From: JAUVUV01 sp964548275
GTDB lineage: Bacteria > Gemmatimonadota > Glassbacteria > GWA2-58-10
Assembly (NCBI GenBank): GCA_964548275.1
Contig: CAZJQI010000012.1
Coordinates: 1-64,000, forward strand
Reading direction: 5' to 3'
DNA length: 64,000 bases
Under the pieces are notes generated by a model. That model was not told the DNA's origin, made no database searches, and saw only the letters and a program-made list of their open reading frames with translations. Shown here piece after piece: positions 1-9,019 of the stretch. How positions within the stretch are numbered: position 1 is the first letter of the stretch; each line of letters opens with the position of its first letter. The translations under genes and the position numbers were made by a program.

Positions 1-2132
1 ACGCTGAAAAGAGTATCGGGTTGGCCGGCAAGGTAATTAAAAGTTCTCTGTTGCTGAATGCCAAGAGAATCCTTGCGCAGGAGAGTGCGCTGGGTGAAGC
101 GCGGGGGAGGATTGGGCAGTGAATCGTTTACCAGGATAAATAGGCTGTCGATTCCGCTGTTATTAGGCTGGCCTGAATCATCGGTAGCTCTGAAATAGAG
201 AACATAAAGACTGTCCTTCAATTCTCCTTTTCCGTATCCTACCCCATCGGATTCATCACCATAAATTGTTTCGCTGCTGGTCGAGCCATTTGAGATATTA
301 GCATCTACGAACTTTATCCCATTGCGCTCTGTATCATCAAATGAACCATCGCCCTGAATGAATGTAGGCACCCAGCGGAAACGGCTACCTACAAAAGTAG
401 CGCCAGGCGGAAGGTTCAATATGTTGAAAGTAACATCATTTGCACCGTCTGGACCGGGTTTATTGTCACCGGGGTTGCTTTTATAATACCTTCCTGTGTA
501 ATTGTTATTGGCAATCTGATCTCCATTAACCATTTTGTTGTTAGGATCGATAAATCCGGTGATATTGATCTCCAGAGTATCACTCTCATTAATCGAAATA
601 AACCCGTTCATTCCTGTGTAGTCAGGATAAATACTTGGATCCCCCAAATCATCCGGATCATAGCTGCCGGCAAGATCCCGTGAACCAGGTAGATTATCTA
701 CGTAATAATTACTGTACGAAGGAAAGTCGAGGTCTGGGCCGGATTCTGTCCCTCCCAGGGTTAAACGACTGTTATTAGGGTTCCCACGAGCTATTTGTCC
801 AATGTTTGGATCGTCACCAGAATATCCCTTGAAACCACGGTCGTTATTTGTTCCAATATAGGCAAAATCACCTCCATAGAAGATCCGGTTATTTTGCCCC
901 AAACCAGTTCCATAATTAGTGTTGATTAGTGAAGACGCGTTGCCATCCTTTGGCGAAACGGTACTAAATGTAGTTGGAACAGGAGAATGTTCACGCCTTG
1001 GGATAGTGTCAATTGCATAAAAATATGAATCGTCCGAACCAAAATATATTATTCCAGAGCTATTTAATACCGGAGTTGTTTGAATTGGGCCTCCAGCAGC
1101 ATACTTCCATTTTAGAGTTCCGATTGGATTTAAAGCATAAAGATTGTTATCATTTGAGCCAAAATAAATTGTACTATCGCTGCCGATCGTCACTCCCGAA
1201 CTGATTGCACCTCCTGTTGTATAGCTCCATTTGAAAGAACCATCGGGATTCAACGCATAAAAATCTTTATCCTTAGAGCCAAAATAGATTGTACCATCGC
1301 TACCAATCGCTGATTTTGATTGTACCTGCCCACCTGTAGTATAACTCCATTTAAAGCTCCCATCTGGATTTAATGCATAAAAATCTTTGTCGTTAGAGCC
1401 AAAGTAAATGGTGCCATCCCCACCCAATGCGGGGGAAGATTGAATCGCACCTCCAGTTGTATAACTCCATTTGAAAGAACCATCGGGATTTAATGCATAA
1501 AAATCCTTGTCATTAGAGCCAAAGTAAACAGTACCGTCACCAGCCAAGGCAGGTGAGGACTGAACCTGTCCACCAGTGGCATAAATCCATTTGAGAGTTC
1601 CATCTGAATTCACCGCGTAAAATCTTTTGTTCTTTGAACCAAAATAAATAGTGCCATCAGTACCAATTATTGGTGAAGATTGTATAGCACCACGGGGAAC
1701 AGGTGGAGGAGGTGGAGGTGGGATTCTGGTATCAAAGCTCCACTTGAGAGAGCTGTCGTGATTTAGAGCGTATAAATATCCGTCATTGGATCCGATATAG
1801 ATAGTACCATCATTTGCGAGAGCGGGCGAGGATTGAATAAAATCTCCTGTAGAATAAGACCATTTCAAGGTACCATTGGGCGTTAGAACATAAAGGATAT
1901 TGTCATTAGAACCAAAATATATATTTCCCCCACTGTCTAATTTTGGGGATGATTGAACCGGGCCACCGGTCAAATACCTCCATTCTAAAAACCCTGCAGC
2001 GGCAAGATTTGCCGAATACTCAGGTCTTTTACTTTTTATTATTTCCTTCTCACTTTTAAATTCTGCTATCGCTATTGACCGGATGAAAAGGATAATAACA
2101 ATTAGACTGGGAAGGAAAAGTTTGTATCTCAT
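1..2132 (-). CDS. Secreted PQQ-like beta-propeller repeat protein, 3' part outside the window
   Basis: The frame is open from an ATG at 2132 to the window edge, so the C-terminus is missing. An N-terminal signal peptide is visible (MRYKLFLPSLIVIILF, then a small-residue stretch near residues 21-25). From about residue 45 to 365 there are about eight repeats of roughly 40 residues with the pattern SPALxxDGTIYFGSND, then YALNPDGSFKWSYTTGG, which is the PQQ/BamB-like propeller blade signature. A proline run (RIPPPPPPVPRG, about residues 136-147) interrupts the propeller. The remainder, rich in Asn, Asp, Gly and Ser, looks like an extracellular cadherin- or Ig-like region with a possible C-terminal sorting domain beyond the edge. 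It is probably exported or surface-attached. No ligand or enzymatic role can be read from the sequence. Confidence 0.85.
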   Translation of the reverse strand, partial: MRYKLFLPSLIVIILFIRSIAIAEFKSEKEIIKSKRPEYSANLAAAGFLEWRYLTGGPVQSSPKLDSGGNIYFGSNDNILYVLTPNGTLKWSYSTGDFIQSSPALANDGTIYIGSNDGYLYALNHDSSLKWSFDTRIPPPPPPPVPRGAIQSSPIIGTDGTIYFGSKNKRFYAVNSDGTLKWIYATGGQVQSSPALAGDGTVYFGSNDKDFYALNPDGSFKWSYTTGGAIQSSPALGGDGTIYFGSNDKDFYALNPDGSFKWSYTTGGQVQSKSAIGSDGTIYFGSKDKDFYALNPDGSFKWSYTTGGAISSGVTIGSDSTIYFGSNDNNLYALNPIGTLKWKYAAGGPIQTTPVLNSSGIIYFGSDDSYFYAIDTIPRREHSPVPTTFSTVSPKDGNASSLINTNYGTGLGQNNRIFYGGDFAYIGTNNDRGFKGYSGDDPNIGQIARGNPNNSRLTLGGTESGPDLDFPSYSNYYVDNLPGSRDLAGSYDPDDLGDPSIYPDYTGMNGFISINESDTLEINITGFIDPNNKMVNGDQIANNNYTGRYYKSNPGDNKPGPDGANDVTFNILNLPPGATFVGSRFRWVPTFIQGDGSFDDTERNGIKFVDANISNGSTSSETIYGDESDGVGYGKGELKDSLYVLYFRATDDSGQPNNSGIDSLFILVNDSLPNPPPRFTQRTLLRKDSLGIQQQRTFNYLAGQPDTLFS
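1010..1980 (-). repeat. Tandem 120-bp repeats coding for propeller blades
   Basis: Within the propeller gene the DNA repeats with a period of about 120 bp. The copies between about 1200 and 1600 are nearly identical at nucleotide level, and the flanking copies are more diverged. This suggests recent duplication or gene conversion of single blades, and it is a place where short-read assembly may have collapsed or expanded copies. Confidence 0.8.
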
Positions 2133-2722
2133 AAGAGAAATGATTACTTATTTATTACAATGAGTTAAGAAAAATAAAATAGGCTCTTGTAGATTTTTAA
2201 TTAATTTATAGCAATAAAGATGCCTTATTCATCGTATAGAATCGAATTTCGGCTATTTACAATTTTTTCTTTCCCACATTAATAAGTGACCTGCTCCCCG
2301 AACACGAGTCCAGAGATTATGAGAGAAAATGTTATATTCAGGACGCACATTTTATGAAAAGATGCAGGTCAGTTTGGTTTATTAAGCACTTTATTTCCTC
2401 TGGCAGCTTAGCCACAAAATTTTTTTAAACAGTCAACTATGGCCCGCCATTAAGGATAGGGGTTTGCTCTGAGAGGGGTAGACCTTTTTGAAATGATTTT
2501 GCTACAGTATTTTCAGCTATCCGGAAAATTTTTAAGGAAATAGAAAAAGGAACTAATGATGTTTTCCCCTCCCCCCCAAATCCATTCAATAAACGACCAT
2601 ACCCTGCATAATCAATACTCAGCGGACAAAACTGTTGAAAAAAAACCTGCAGCCGGGTACACTTCATCAGGTTTTGTCCTGTGACAGATATTTGTTCAAT
2701 TCATAAGTAGCTGGAGATAATA
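2133..2722. other. Intergenic region between divergent genes
   Basis: 590 bp lie between the divergent propeller gene and the GH13 gene, AT-rich near 2140-2280. It should hold promoters for both, but no clear -35/-10 pair or stable hairpin stands out. A 76-codon minus-strand frame at 2437-2667 has no recognisable features and is not called. Confidence 0.5.
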
Positions 2723-4441
2723 ATGGTTGAATACCGCCGGATAAGCGACTCGCTGCAAAAAATTTACGGGGATTCCGGAGCGCAGGCTGCCCTGGAAAAA
2801 CTTCAGCCTGTGATCGAGAAGTTCTCCGCAGAACGAAGGCGGAAAAAGGCCGGTGAGTGGCAAGGCTATTTCAGCGAGAAAGACGAGGTGCTTATTACCT
2901 ATGGCGATTCACTAAAGACGGAAGGTGAAGCGCCGCTGGAGAGCCTGAATCGTTTTGCCACCGAGCACCTGCAAAAACTCTTCTCAGCTATCCACATCCT
3001 GCCCTTTTTCCCTTTCTCTTCAGATGACGGTTTCTCTGTGATCGATTTTCTGGAAGTCAACCAGGAGCTGGGCAACTGGCAGGATATCGAAAAACTCGGC
3101 GAGCGTTTCGAGCTGATGTTTGACCTGGTGCTGAACCACATTTCAGCCTGCAGCGGATGGGTTGGCAACTATCTGGCAGGCAAGCCTGAATTCGCCGGGC
3201 TGGCCATCGAGGTCGATCCCGCTACCGATCTTTCCCGGGTAACCAGGCCGAGAGCACTGCCCCTTCTCACTGAATTCAGAAAAAAATCAGGCGAGTCTGT
3301 GCATCTCTGGACCACGTTCAGTGCCGACCAGGTGGATATCAACTATGCAAGCCCTGATATTCTGGCCAGAATGGTGGAGGTTCTTCTTTTTTACGTGGGG
3401 AAAGGGGCAAAAATCATCCGGCTTGACGCCATTGCCTATCTCTGGAAGGAAATCGGCACCAACTGTATCCACCTGCCGCAGACACACGAAATGGTCCGGC
3501 TGTTTCGGGCCGTACTGGATCAGGCAGCGCCCGAGGCGATTATAATCACTGAGACAAACGTGCCCCATGAGGAAAATGTGAGCTATTTCGGGGACGGACG
3601 AAACGAGGCGCAGATGGTGTACAACTTCACCCTGCCTCCTCTTCTCCTTTATACATTTATCAATGAGGATGCCTCTCTTTTGACAGACTGGGCGGATAAA
3701 TATCTCAAGCTTGAAAGCCCTGATACCACTTTTTTCAACTTTACGGCCTCCCACGACGGTATAGGGGTGAGGCCGCTGGAGGGCATCCTTGCCCAGGCCG
3801 AGATCGAAAAACTGGCAGAACTGGCAAGAGCAAATGGCGGGGACGTTTCATACAAGCGCAATCCTGACGGTTCTGAAAGCCCGTATGAACTGAACATTAC
3901 TTATGTCGATGCCATGAAACCTCAGAATTCTCCCGCGTATGATTCTCTGCATGCCCGAAGGTTTATCGCCTCCCAGACAATCAAGCACGTTCTGCCGGGG
4001 GTGCCTGCTGTTTATATCCACAGCCTGCTGGGTTCTGCCAACTGGACCCAGGGCGTGAAGCTGACCGGCAGGGCCAGGACGATAAACCGTAAAAAGCTGA
4101 ATCTGGACAATGTGACCGCCGAGCTGCGAAACCCCCGGTCGTTCCGGGCCCAGGTGTTCAATTCTTACAGCAGGCTGATCTCCATCCGCAGAGAGCAGAA
4201 AGCACTTCATCCAAATGCCGGTCTCCGCGTACTTCGTTCTGCCATGCCGCATGTATTTGCTGTAGCACGGGAAGGGTCCGGCCAGAGTCTTTTCTCGCTC
4301 ACCAATGTCAGTTCTCGCTCCACGGAAATATCTCTGGAGGCTCTCGGCATTCCGAGAGGCCTGGAGGATATTCTCGCAGGACGAAGGATTGACGAGCACA
4401 GCCTGGTCCTTGAACCTTACCGTACCGCCTGGCTGAGTTAG
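2723..4441 (+). CDS. GH13 subfamily 18 glycoside phosphorylase, likely glucosylglycerate (or sucrose) phosphorylase
   Basis: This 572-residue protein has the GH13_18 layout shared by sucrose, sucrose-6-phosphate, glucosylglycerol and glucosylglycerate phosphorylases. Such enzymes cleave an alpha-glucoside with phosphate to give glucose 1-phosphate. Visible motifs are the nucleophile Asp235 in IIRLDAIAYLW, the acid/base Glu277 in ITETNVPH and the transition-state Asp345 in TASHDGIG. There is no signal peptide, so it is cytoplasmic. ATG 2723 follows a GGAG-type site (gctggagataat). The neighbouring genes at 4789-10309 include a GpgS-like enzyme, which makes glucosylglycerate the best-guess substrate. 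That step is inference: the family motifs alone do not separate sucrose from glucosylglycerate. It converges on the GpgS gene. Confidence 0.85.
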   Translation: MVEYRRISDSLQKIYGDSGAQAALEKLQPVIEKFSAERRRKKAGEWQGYFSEKDEVLITYGDSLKTEGEAPLESLNRFATEHLQKLFSAIHILPFFPFSSDDGFSVIDFLEVNQELGNWQDIEKLGERFELMFDLVLNHISACSGWVGNYLAGKPEFAGLAIEVDPATDLSRVTRPRALPLLTEFRKKSGESVHLWTTFSADQVDINYASPDILARMVEVLLFYVGKGAKIIRLDAIAYLWKEIGTNCIHLPQTHEMVRLFRAVLDQAAPEAIIITETNVPHEENVSYFGDGRNEAQMVYNFTLPPLLLYTFINEDASLLTDWADKYLKLESPDTTFFNFTASHDGIGVRPLEGILAQAEIEKLAELARANGGDVSYKRNPDGSESPYELNITYVDAMKPQNSPAYDSLHARRFIASQTIKHVLPGVPAVYIHSLLGSANWTQGVKLTGRARTINRKKLNLDNVTAELRNPRSFRAQVFNSYSRLISIRREQKALHPNAGLRVLRSAMPHVFAVAREGSGQSLFSLTNVSSRSTEISLEALGIPRGLEDILAGRRIDEHSLVLEPYRTAWLS

Positions 4442-4572
4442 GGATGGTTTTATCCTTGTTTTCATAGAGTTGCCGTGTGACACAAACAATATTCACTCTC
4501 ATCCTTCACAATTCGGGAATAGGGGCAGTTAATCCTGGTGATCTTATTTCAGATCGTTCTTGAAAGCCACCA

Positions 4573-4662
4573 TTCCCCCCTATCAAGGGGGAACATTCAA
4601 AATTTCCCCCTATCAATGGGGAACATTCAAAATTCCCCCCTATCAAGGGGGGAGACAGGGGG
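4573..4662. repeat. Three 30-bp direct repeats with C-tract/G-tract hairpins
   Basis: The core CCCCCTATCAAGGGGG recurs with a 30-bp period (TATCA at 4581, 4611 and 4641), separated by AACATTCAAAATT. Each core can fold as a short hairpin, and the middle copy has AATGGG instead of AAGGGG. It lies downstream of the GH13 stop. Two short frames across it are low-complexity and not coding. Confidence 0.75.
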
Positions 4663-4740
4663 GTGTTATATTAAACAATTGGGGTTTGGTACCGAGATCG
4701 GGATCACGGATTTCACAGATTCACACAAAAATCACACACT

Positions 4741-4775
4741 GATACCTCGCGGCTCTGCCGCGGGGTAGTTCATTT
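4741..4775. repeat. Dispersed hairpin repeat, copy 1, possible bidirectional terminator
   Basis: GATA is followed by a 9-bp stem, CCTCGCGGC TCT GCCGCGGGG, then TAGTTCATTT. The same 35-bp element recurs at 55036-55070 with paired changes in the stem. Both copies lie between convergent genes, here 13 bp beyond the gpgS-like stop codon. Confidence 0.75.
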
Positions 4776-4788
4776 TCCTTCCGAAACA

Positions 4789-6021
4789 CTATCCGCTGTA
4801 ACTCTCCGCCTTTTTCATATCTTTCTCGGGAATTGAGACAATATCCCTGAGGAAAGAGTCACTGGCTGCGACCACCCGGTTCAAGTTGGGAATTTGAGGT
4901 TTGCCCAGCGGGTCATCAAAAAACGCTTCTCCAGCCCTTACCAATGAACGGGCGAAAGTGTCCACTGCAAGAAGTTCGGTGTGGCGGTCGTAGACCAGGC
5001 CGTTCAAAGCTGCGTCTGCCTCATGGTGCTTGGTGATATAGTAAGTATGCCGGCGATATATTCCCACAAGGGACTGAAGGTGGTTGTGGGTGAAAATTGC
5101 TCCCTCGCTGGCCAGGGTCCGGAAAAAAACTTTGGCAATGTCCTCCGCCATCAGTGAAAGACCTGTGCGCTTATCTTTCTCTCCCAGTTCCTGGTGCTTG
5201 TGTTCATAATTTTCGCAAATATCCACCTGGCAGATCCGCCTGTGCGCGCAGTTGCGGTAAACCTCTGCCAGGGTGCCTACCTCCAGGCCCCAGTCGCCCG
5301 GCACCTGGTTGATCCGTGCCAGACTTGCGCTGATAGCGATCTCCCCGGAAAGGGGATAGCGGAAAGCGTCCATGTAGGTGAGAAAGGCGCTTTCTCCGAG
5401 CAGGTAGCGGAACGCCCTGATCAGCGGGGTAACGAAAAGCCGCGTTACCCTGCCGTACATGCGGTCTGACACCCGGCTGTAATAGCCTTTGCTGAACTCG
5501 TAACCCTGGATCGGCGAGGCTACTGGAAAAACGAGCCGCGCAAGCAGTTCACGATTGTAGTTGACAATATCGGCATCGTGCACGGCTATAACCCGGCAAT
5601 CGTCACTGGAGATTACATTGCCGTAAGCGAGCCAGACATTTCGGCCCTTACCGTCATCGCCCAAGGGCAAGCCCATGTTCTCCATCTGCGCGATCAACTT
5701 GGACATGCGCGGGCCGGAAGCCCATATTATTGTTGAATCGGGGCAACGTGCTTTCACCTTCCGGTAGATCGAAACAAAGTGCTCGAATTTTTCCGTGCGG
5801 CCCACGGTAAATAACTTTCGTTTGAGATAGGGTACCGGGCTCAATTTTTTCAGAATATCTTCGAAAGCAGGCCGCCTGGAGTCATTAAAAGTAACAGGTA
5901 TTATCAAGGCTATGGGTCTGCTTTTGGAACATACAACCAGTTCTTTTTCAAGCTTTTTCAACGAGGGATTGCCCAGGCGGTGAAGAGTGGCGATAACGTC
6001 GTGCTGATAAAAGTCACTCAT
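4789..6021 (-). CDS. gpgS: Glucosyl-3-phosphoglycerate synthase-like glycosyltransferase (GT81)
   Basis: This 410-residue protein is a GT-A type nucleotide-sugar transferase resembling GpgS, which transfers glucose from NDP-glucose to 3-phosphoglycerate, the first step of glucosylglycerate synthesis. Visible are the strand IALIIPVTFND near residues 38-47, the metal-binding motif AVHDADIV with Asp149 and Asp151, and GDWGLEVGTLAEVY near residues 247-260, characteristic of GpgS/MpgS-like enzymes. The length fits bacterial GpgS (about 320-410). ATG 6021 is preceded by GAGAGGGAACA. The gene lies 57 bp downstream of the HAD-glycosyltransferase fusion on the same strand and is probably co-transcribed with it. 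It converges on the GH13 phosphorylase. Donor specificity (UDP-, ADP- or GDP-glucose) and the split from mannosyl-3-phosphoglycerate synthases cannot be settled by eye. Confidence 0.75.
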   Translation of the reverse strand: MSDFYQHDVIATLHRLGNPSLKKLEKELVVCSKSRPIALIIPVTFNDSRRPAFEDILKKLSPVPYLKRKLFTVGRTEKFEHFVSIYRKVKARCPDSTIIWASGPRMSKLIAQMENMGLPLGDDGKGRNVWLAYGNVISSDDCRVIAVHDADIVNYNRELLARLVFPVASPIQGYEFSKGYYSRVSDRMYGRVTRLFVTPLIRAFRYLLGESAFLTYMDAFRYPLSGEIAISASLARINQVPGDWGLEVGTLAEVYRNCAHRRICQVDICENYEHKHQELGEKDKRTGLSLMAEDIAKVFFRTLASEGAIFTHNHLQSLVGIYRRHTYYITKHHEADAALNGLVYDRHTELLAVDTFARSLVRAGEAFFDDPLGKPQIPNLNRVVAASDSFLRDIVSIPEKDMKKAESYSG

Positions 6022-6078
6022 TGTTCCCTCTCAGGTTGATTAAAATATAGTCAAATCGACAAAAGTGAAAAATCTCTA

Positions 6079-8718
6079 TTAAAAATATAAAAGCCGTGTG
6101 CTTTTTACAGAAACAGTTTCCGAAAGCAGTTTTTTAAGAGAACGGGGTCTGTCAATGGAGTCATTATCAAGGGTTTTTTCCTGGATGCGTGCTGCAGCAG
6201 AGAGGATGATCGAGCGAAGCCTCCGGGCTTTGATCTCCGGCCCAAAAGAACTTGCCACGGCGCTGCGGTTTTTTCCCACCAGATGCTGTTTCCGGCCAGT
6301 GGCGAAACCTTCCCACTCCCTGAGCCAGGGATTCAGCTCGATCACCCGGGACAAAATCTCATCTTTTCGGGAATAGGCCGTGTGAATTATTTCCGACTGC
6401 ATAGCAGGGGAGAGGTCGCCGAAATCTACCAGAGTTCTGCCGTGATCTGCTTCGAAAGTCTTGTGGAGCGCGAACTCCTCCTCGAAAGAGCTTTCATCCA
6501 GGGGCGGGAAACCAAGTTCCGAGCGCAGCTTCGATAGTTTCACCCTGTAAGCGTCTTTCACTCTCTCCAGCCCCCCTTTCAGCCAGTTGGTATCGACCAG
6601 CAGGTGTTGGTAAAGATGGGCCAGGTTTACACCTGCGGTTTCGAAATCCCGGCAAGGGCCGTCTAACCGCCTTCCTAACACAGGCCGACCGGCCACCCAG
6701 CCCTCGAGAAAGCTTTGGCCGAAGCCTTCCATCACAGAGGTTGTTATAAAAGCCGCCGAACCTGAAACCACTTCGTCAAAATCCGGAGCTCGCTCACCGA
6801 AATTCCGTTTTATGCCTATCAGGGCAGGCAGCCCGGAGTTTTCTACAGCCCTGAGCGCCAGCTTTTCATAGTTTTTGTCAACTCTCGACGCTGCGGGCAG
6901 GGTTACCACCAGAGCGATGTCGAATCCTGTCGCCCGGATCACCATCAGCACCAGCAAAGCCTCGAGAGTGTTCTTTCTGCACATCACTTTTTGCGCTGCA
7001 AGAAAGTAAGGCCTGTTATTTCCGAGCTTTTCCCCTAACAGGGTGGAGGCTTTTCTGGCGTAAGGCTTAACCAGGCGCACGGAGTTCGGTAATACATGGA
7101 CCGAATTATCCAGAATACCGGTTCCTGTCAGACGCTCCCGGTCTTTGACGGTTAAAACAGCATGCACGATATTCGCTGCCAGCGGAAACTCCCAGCGGGC
7201 TCTCTCTTCTTCCTCCTGGACCGGGCAAGCCCTTTGCCAGGTGCGTACCTGGTTCGGACGGTGGAGTTCAGCGAAATCGTGGGTCTGATTGAGAATCACC
7301 AGCGGACGATCACCTGCGAGCGCCCATTCGGAGAAAAGCCTCAAGGCAGCGGAGGCATACGGGTTTTTCCCCAGCGCCGCATTATGGGCGTAAAGAATAT
7401 ATGGATTTTGCTTGTTGCAATCATGCAGGTCGATATGCCCGATCAATATCTGGAACTGTTCCCACGCGCTGGAGAGGAATTCTTTCTCATCGGCCGCCGG
7501 GGTGTCGTTGTATGCCAATTCCGGCACATGCCTGACTTCGACCGAGAGGTTTTTCATGGAGTTGAATTCCTCCACCCACTGCAACTGGCTGCCCGTTTCT
7601 GTGGTGTCGGCCAGCAGAATCGCTTGGATCCGCTTGTAAGATCCGTAGCGGCCCAGGGCTTCAAGGCTGTCGCGGATGACTGAGGTCACCCCCCCGGGGC
7701 ACAGATGATAGTGCCAGATCCCAATATGCAAAACCCGGCTCCCTGTGGACGCTCCTCCGCAGAGCATGAATGGCAGCTGAGTATAATCGGTGATTACGGC
7801 ATCGGGACACACTTTTTCAACCAACTCGTCACCTCGGTGCATTTTTAAAGAATTCCGGTCCGCAGCGAAAAGCACTGTCTTAATTCCCAGCGAGGAAGCC
7901 AGGTAAACGTCGTTGAGCATGTCGTTGCCCACATAGATTATTTCATCTCTGTCAATACCCTGACTGTCAAGTTTCTTTAGCACAGGATCGAAAATCAGCG
8001 GGTCCGGCTTGGAGAGTCCAAGCTGATATGAAAAAGACACCAGGTCTTCATCGAAAATATCCTTGAGACTACTTATCCGGCCCTTGTAGGAAAACTCCCT
8101 CAGGAGACATTCAAGCAGCAGGGGAGTATAAAATTGCGCGTTGGAGACAATTCCCTGGCGAAGTCCGATCTTTTTCAGCTTCAGCAAGGTCTCCGCGGCA
8201 CCCCGGTAAAAAGTTGCTTGCTGAAAGGCGATCTCGAAATACAGGGCTGCGCGGAACGGCAACAGTCTTTTCTGCTCTTCGCCAGCGCGGAAACCGTTTT
8301 CCTCCAGGATGGCAATAAGCTGTTCCCAGATTTCCTCTATCAGGATTTCAGGATAGGGAATCCCTCCGCCCTTTTTCTCCCGGTGCACTCTCTCGATCAG
8401 GCCAAGATAGCGGTCGCGGAGCCATCGAGATATATCTTCGCTATCCGGAACTCCGCGCCAGAATCCGAATTTACCGGCGGTTTTCGAGAATGCCGCCAGC
8501 ATTGCCTCCGGAGTTTTCAATGAACTCTCCAGATCGCCGGTGCAAGTTGCAAGAAGAGTCCCGTAGATATCCCAGAGCACGGCCTTTGTCCTATCCAGGT
8601 CTGCCAGTTCAACCTCGATCTGATCAGGAGCCGAGGGAACCCGTTCGCTCTCGGATATCAATTCCGCGCAATAGTCTTTTGCAATTTGAAATAGACTGTC
8701 AAAATCCGGAATTTCCAT
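6079..8718 (-). CDS. HAD-like hydrolase fused to a glycosyltransferase
   Basis: This is an 879-residue two-domain protein. Residues about 35-320 form a HAD superfamily domain with motif I WDIYGTLL (Asp50), the motif II region GIVSNAQFY and the motif IV-like VGNDMLNDVYLASSLGIKT. Residues about 328-800 form a GT-B glycosyltransferase opening with VLHIGIWHYHLCPGGV (glycine-rich acceptor loop) and carrying EGFGQSFLEGWVAGRP, the GT4-type donor-binding motif. The fusion next to GpgS suggests coupled dephosphorylation and glycosyl transfer in making a glycerate-linked sugar. However, motif I has Tyr at Asp+2, where phosphatases usually have a second Asp, so phosphatase activity is uncertain. The C-terminal 70 residues are basic and unassigned. 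ATG 8718 is the most N-terminal plausible start. Confidence 0.75.
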   Translation of the reverse strand: MEIPDFDSLFQIAKDYCAELISESERVPSAPDQIEVELADLDRTKAVLWDIYGTLLATCTGDLESSLKTPEAMLAAFSKTAGKFGFWRGVPDSEDISRWLRDRYLGLIERVHREKKGGGIPYPEILIEEIWEQLIAILEENGFRAGEEQKRLLPFRAALYFEIAFQQATFYRGAAETLLKLKKIGLRQGIVSNAQFYTPLLLECLLREFSYKGRISSLKDIFDEDLVSFSYQLGLSKPDPLIFDPVLKKLDSQGIDRDEIIYVGNDMLNDVYLASSLGIKTVLFAADRNSLKMHRGDELVEKVCPDAVITDYTQLPFMLCGGASTGSRVLHIGIWHYHLCPGGVTSVIRDSLEALGRYGSYKRIQAILLADTTETGSQLQWVEEFNSMKNLSVEVRHVPELAYNDTPAADEKEFLSSAWEQFQILIGHIDLHDCNKQNPYILYAHNAALGKNPYASAALRLFSEWALAGDRPLVILNQTHDFAELHRPNQVRTWQRACPVQEEEERARWEFPLAANIVHAVLTVKDRERLTGTGILDNSVHVLPNSVRLVKPYARKASTLLGEKLGNNRPYFLAAQKVMCRKNTLEALLVLMVIRATGFDIALVVTLPAASRVDKNYEKLALRAVENSGLPALIGIKRNFGERAPDFDEVVSGSAAFITTSVMEGFGQSFLEGWVAGRPVLGRRLDGPCRDFETAGVNLAHLYQHLLVDTNWLKGGLERVKDAYRVKLSKLRSELGFPPLDESSFEEEFALHKTFEADHGRTLVDFGDLSPAMQSEIIHTAYSRKDEILSRVIELNPWLREWEGFATGRKQHLVGKNRSAVASSFGPEIKARRLRSIILSAAARIQEKTLDNDSIDRPRSLKKLLSETVSVKSTRLLYF

Positions 8719-9019
8719 TATAGATTGAAACTGTTCTAACGTTTAAGGGTAATAATTACCGGCATGGATATTGTGATTTAAGGTTTTTAGAAAATTGAAT
8801 GCGGCCAGTAATCTGATAGATGAATACTCGAAATATAATCAGCTATCAGGTTCAAACTATATAATATTTGAGTAATATAATCAAGAACGGACGATCTTCA
8901 TCAAGGTTGTTTACAGGATAGATTTTTTAATGTATAATTTTCGATGCTATTTAAAATCGCATATTTCTCGATTCGTTTGATATAAAGATACCAACGGCCT
9001 TGATTAAAAAGAGGAAAAG
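8719..9019. other. AT-rich divergent intergenic region
   Basis: 301 bp separate the divergent HAD-glycosyltransferase and GT4 genes. The stretch is strongly AT-rich and should carry both promoters, but no box pair is convincing enough to call. The GT4 gene has a good ribosome site, AGAGGAAAAG, just before its ATG. Confidence 0.5.

Noticed and set aside
2437..2667. 76-codon minus-strand frame upstream of the GH13 gene
   Set aside because: No ribosome site, no family features, biased composition; likely chance in an intergenic region.
4573..4662. A possible short CRISPR array
   Set aside because: Units are 30 bp with no unique spacers; the intervening bases are themselves repeated and no cas genes are nearby.
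7690..8718. Assigning the HAD domain as glucosyl-3-phosphoglycerate phosphatase (GpgP)
   Set aside because: Context is suggestive, but motif I lacks the second Asp and known GpgP proteins belong to a different fold in some lineages; kept as a hypothesis only.
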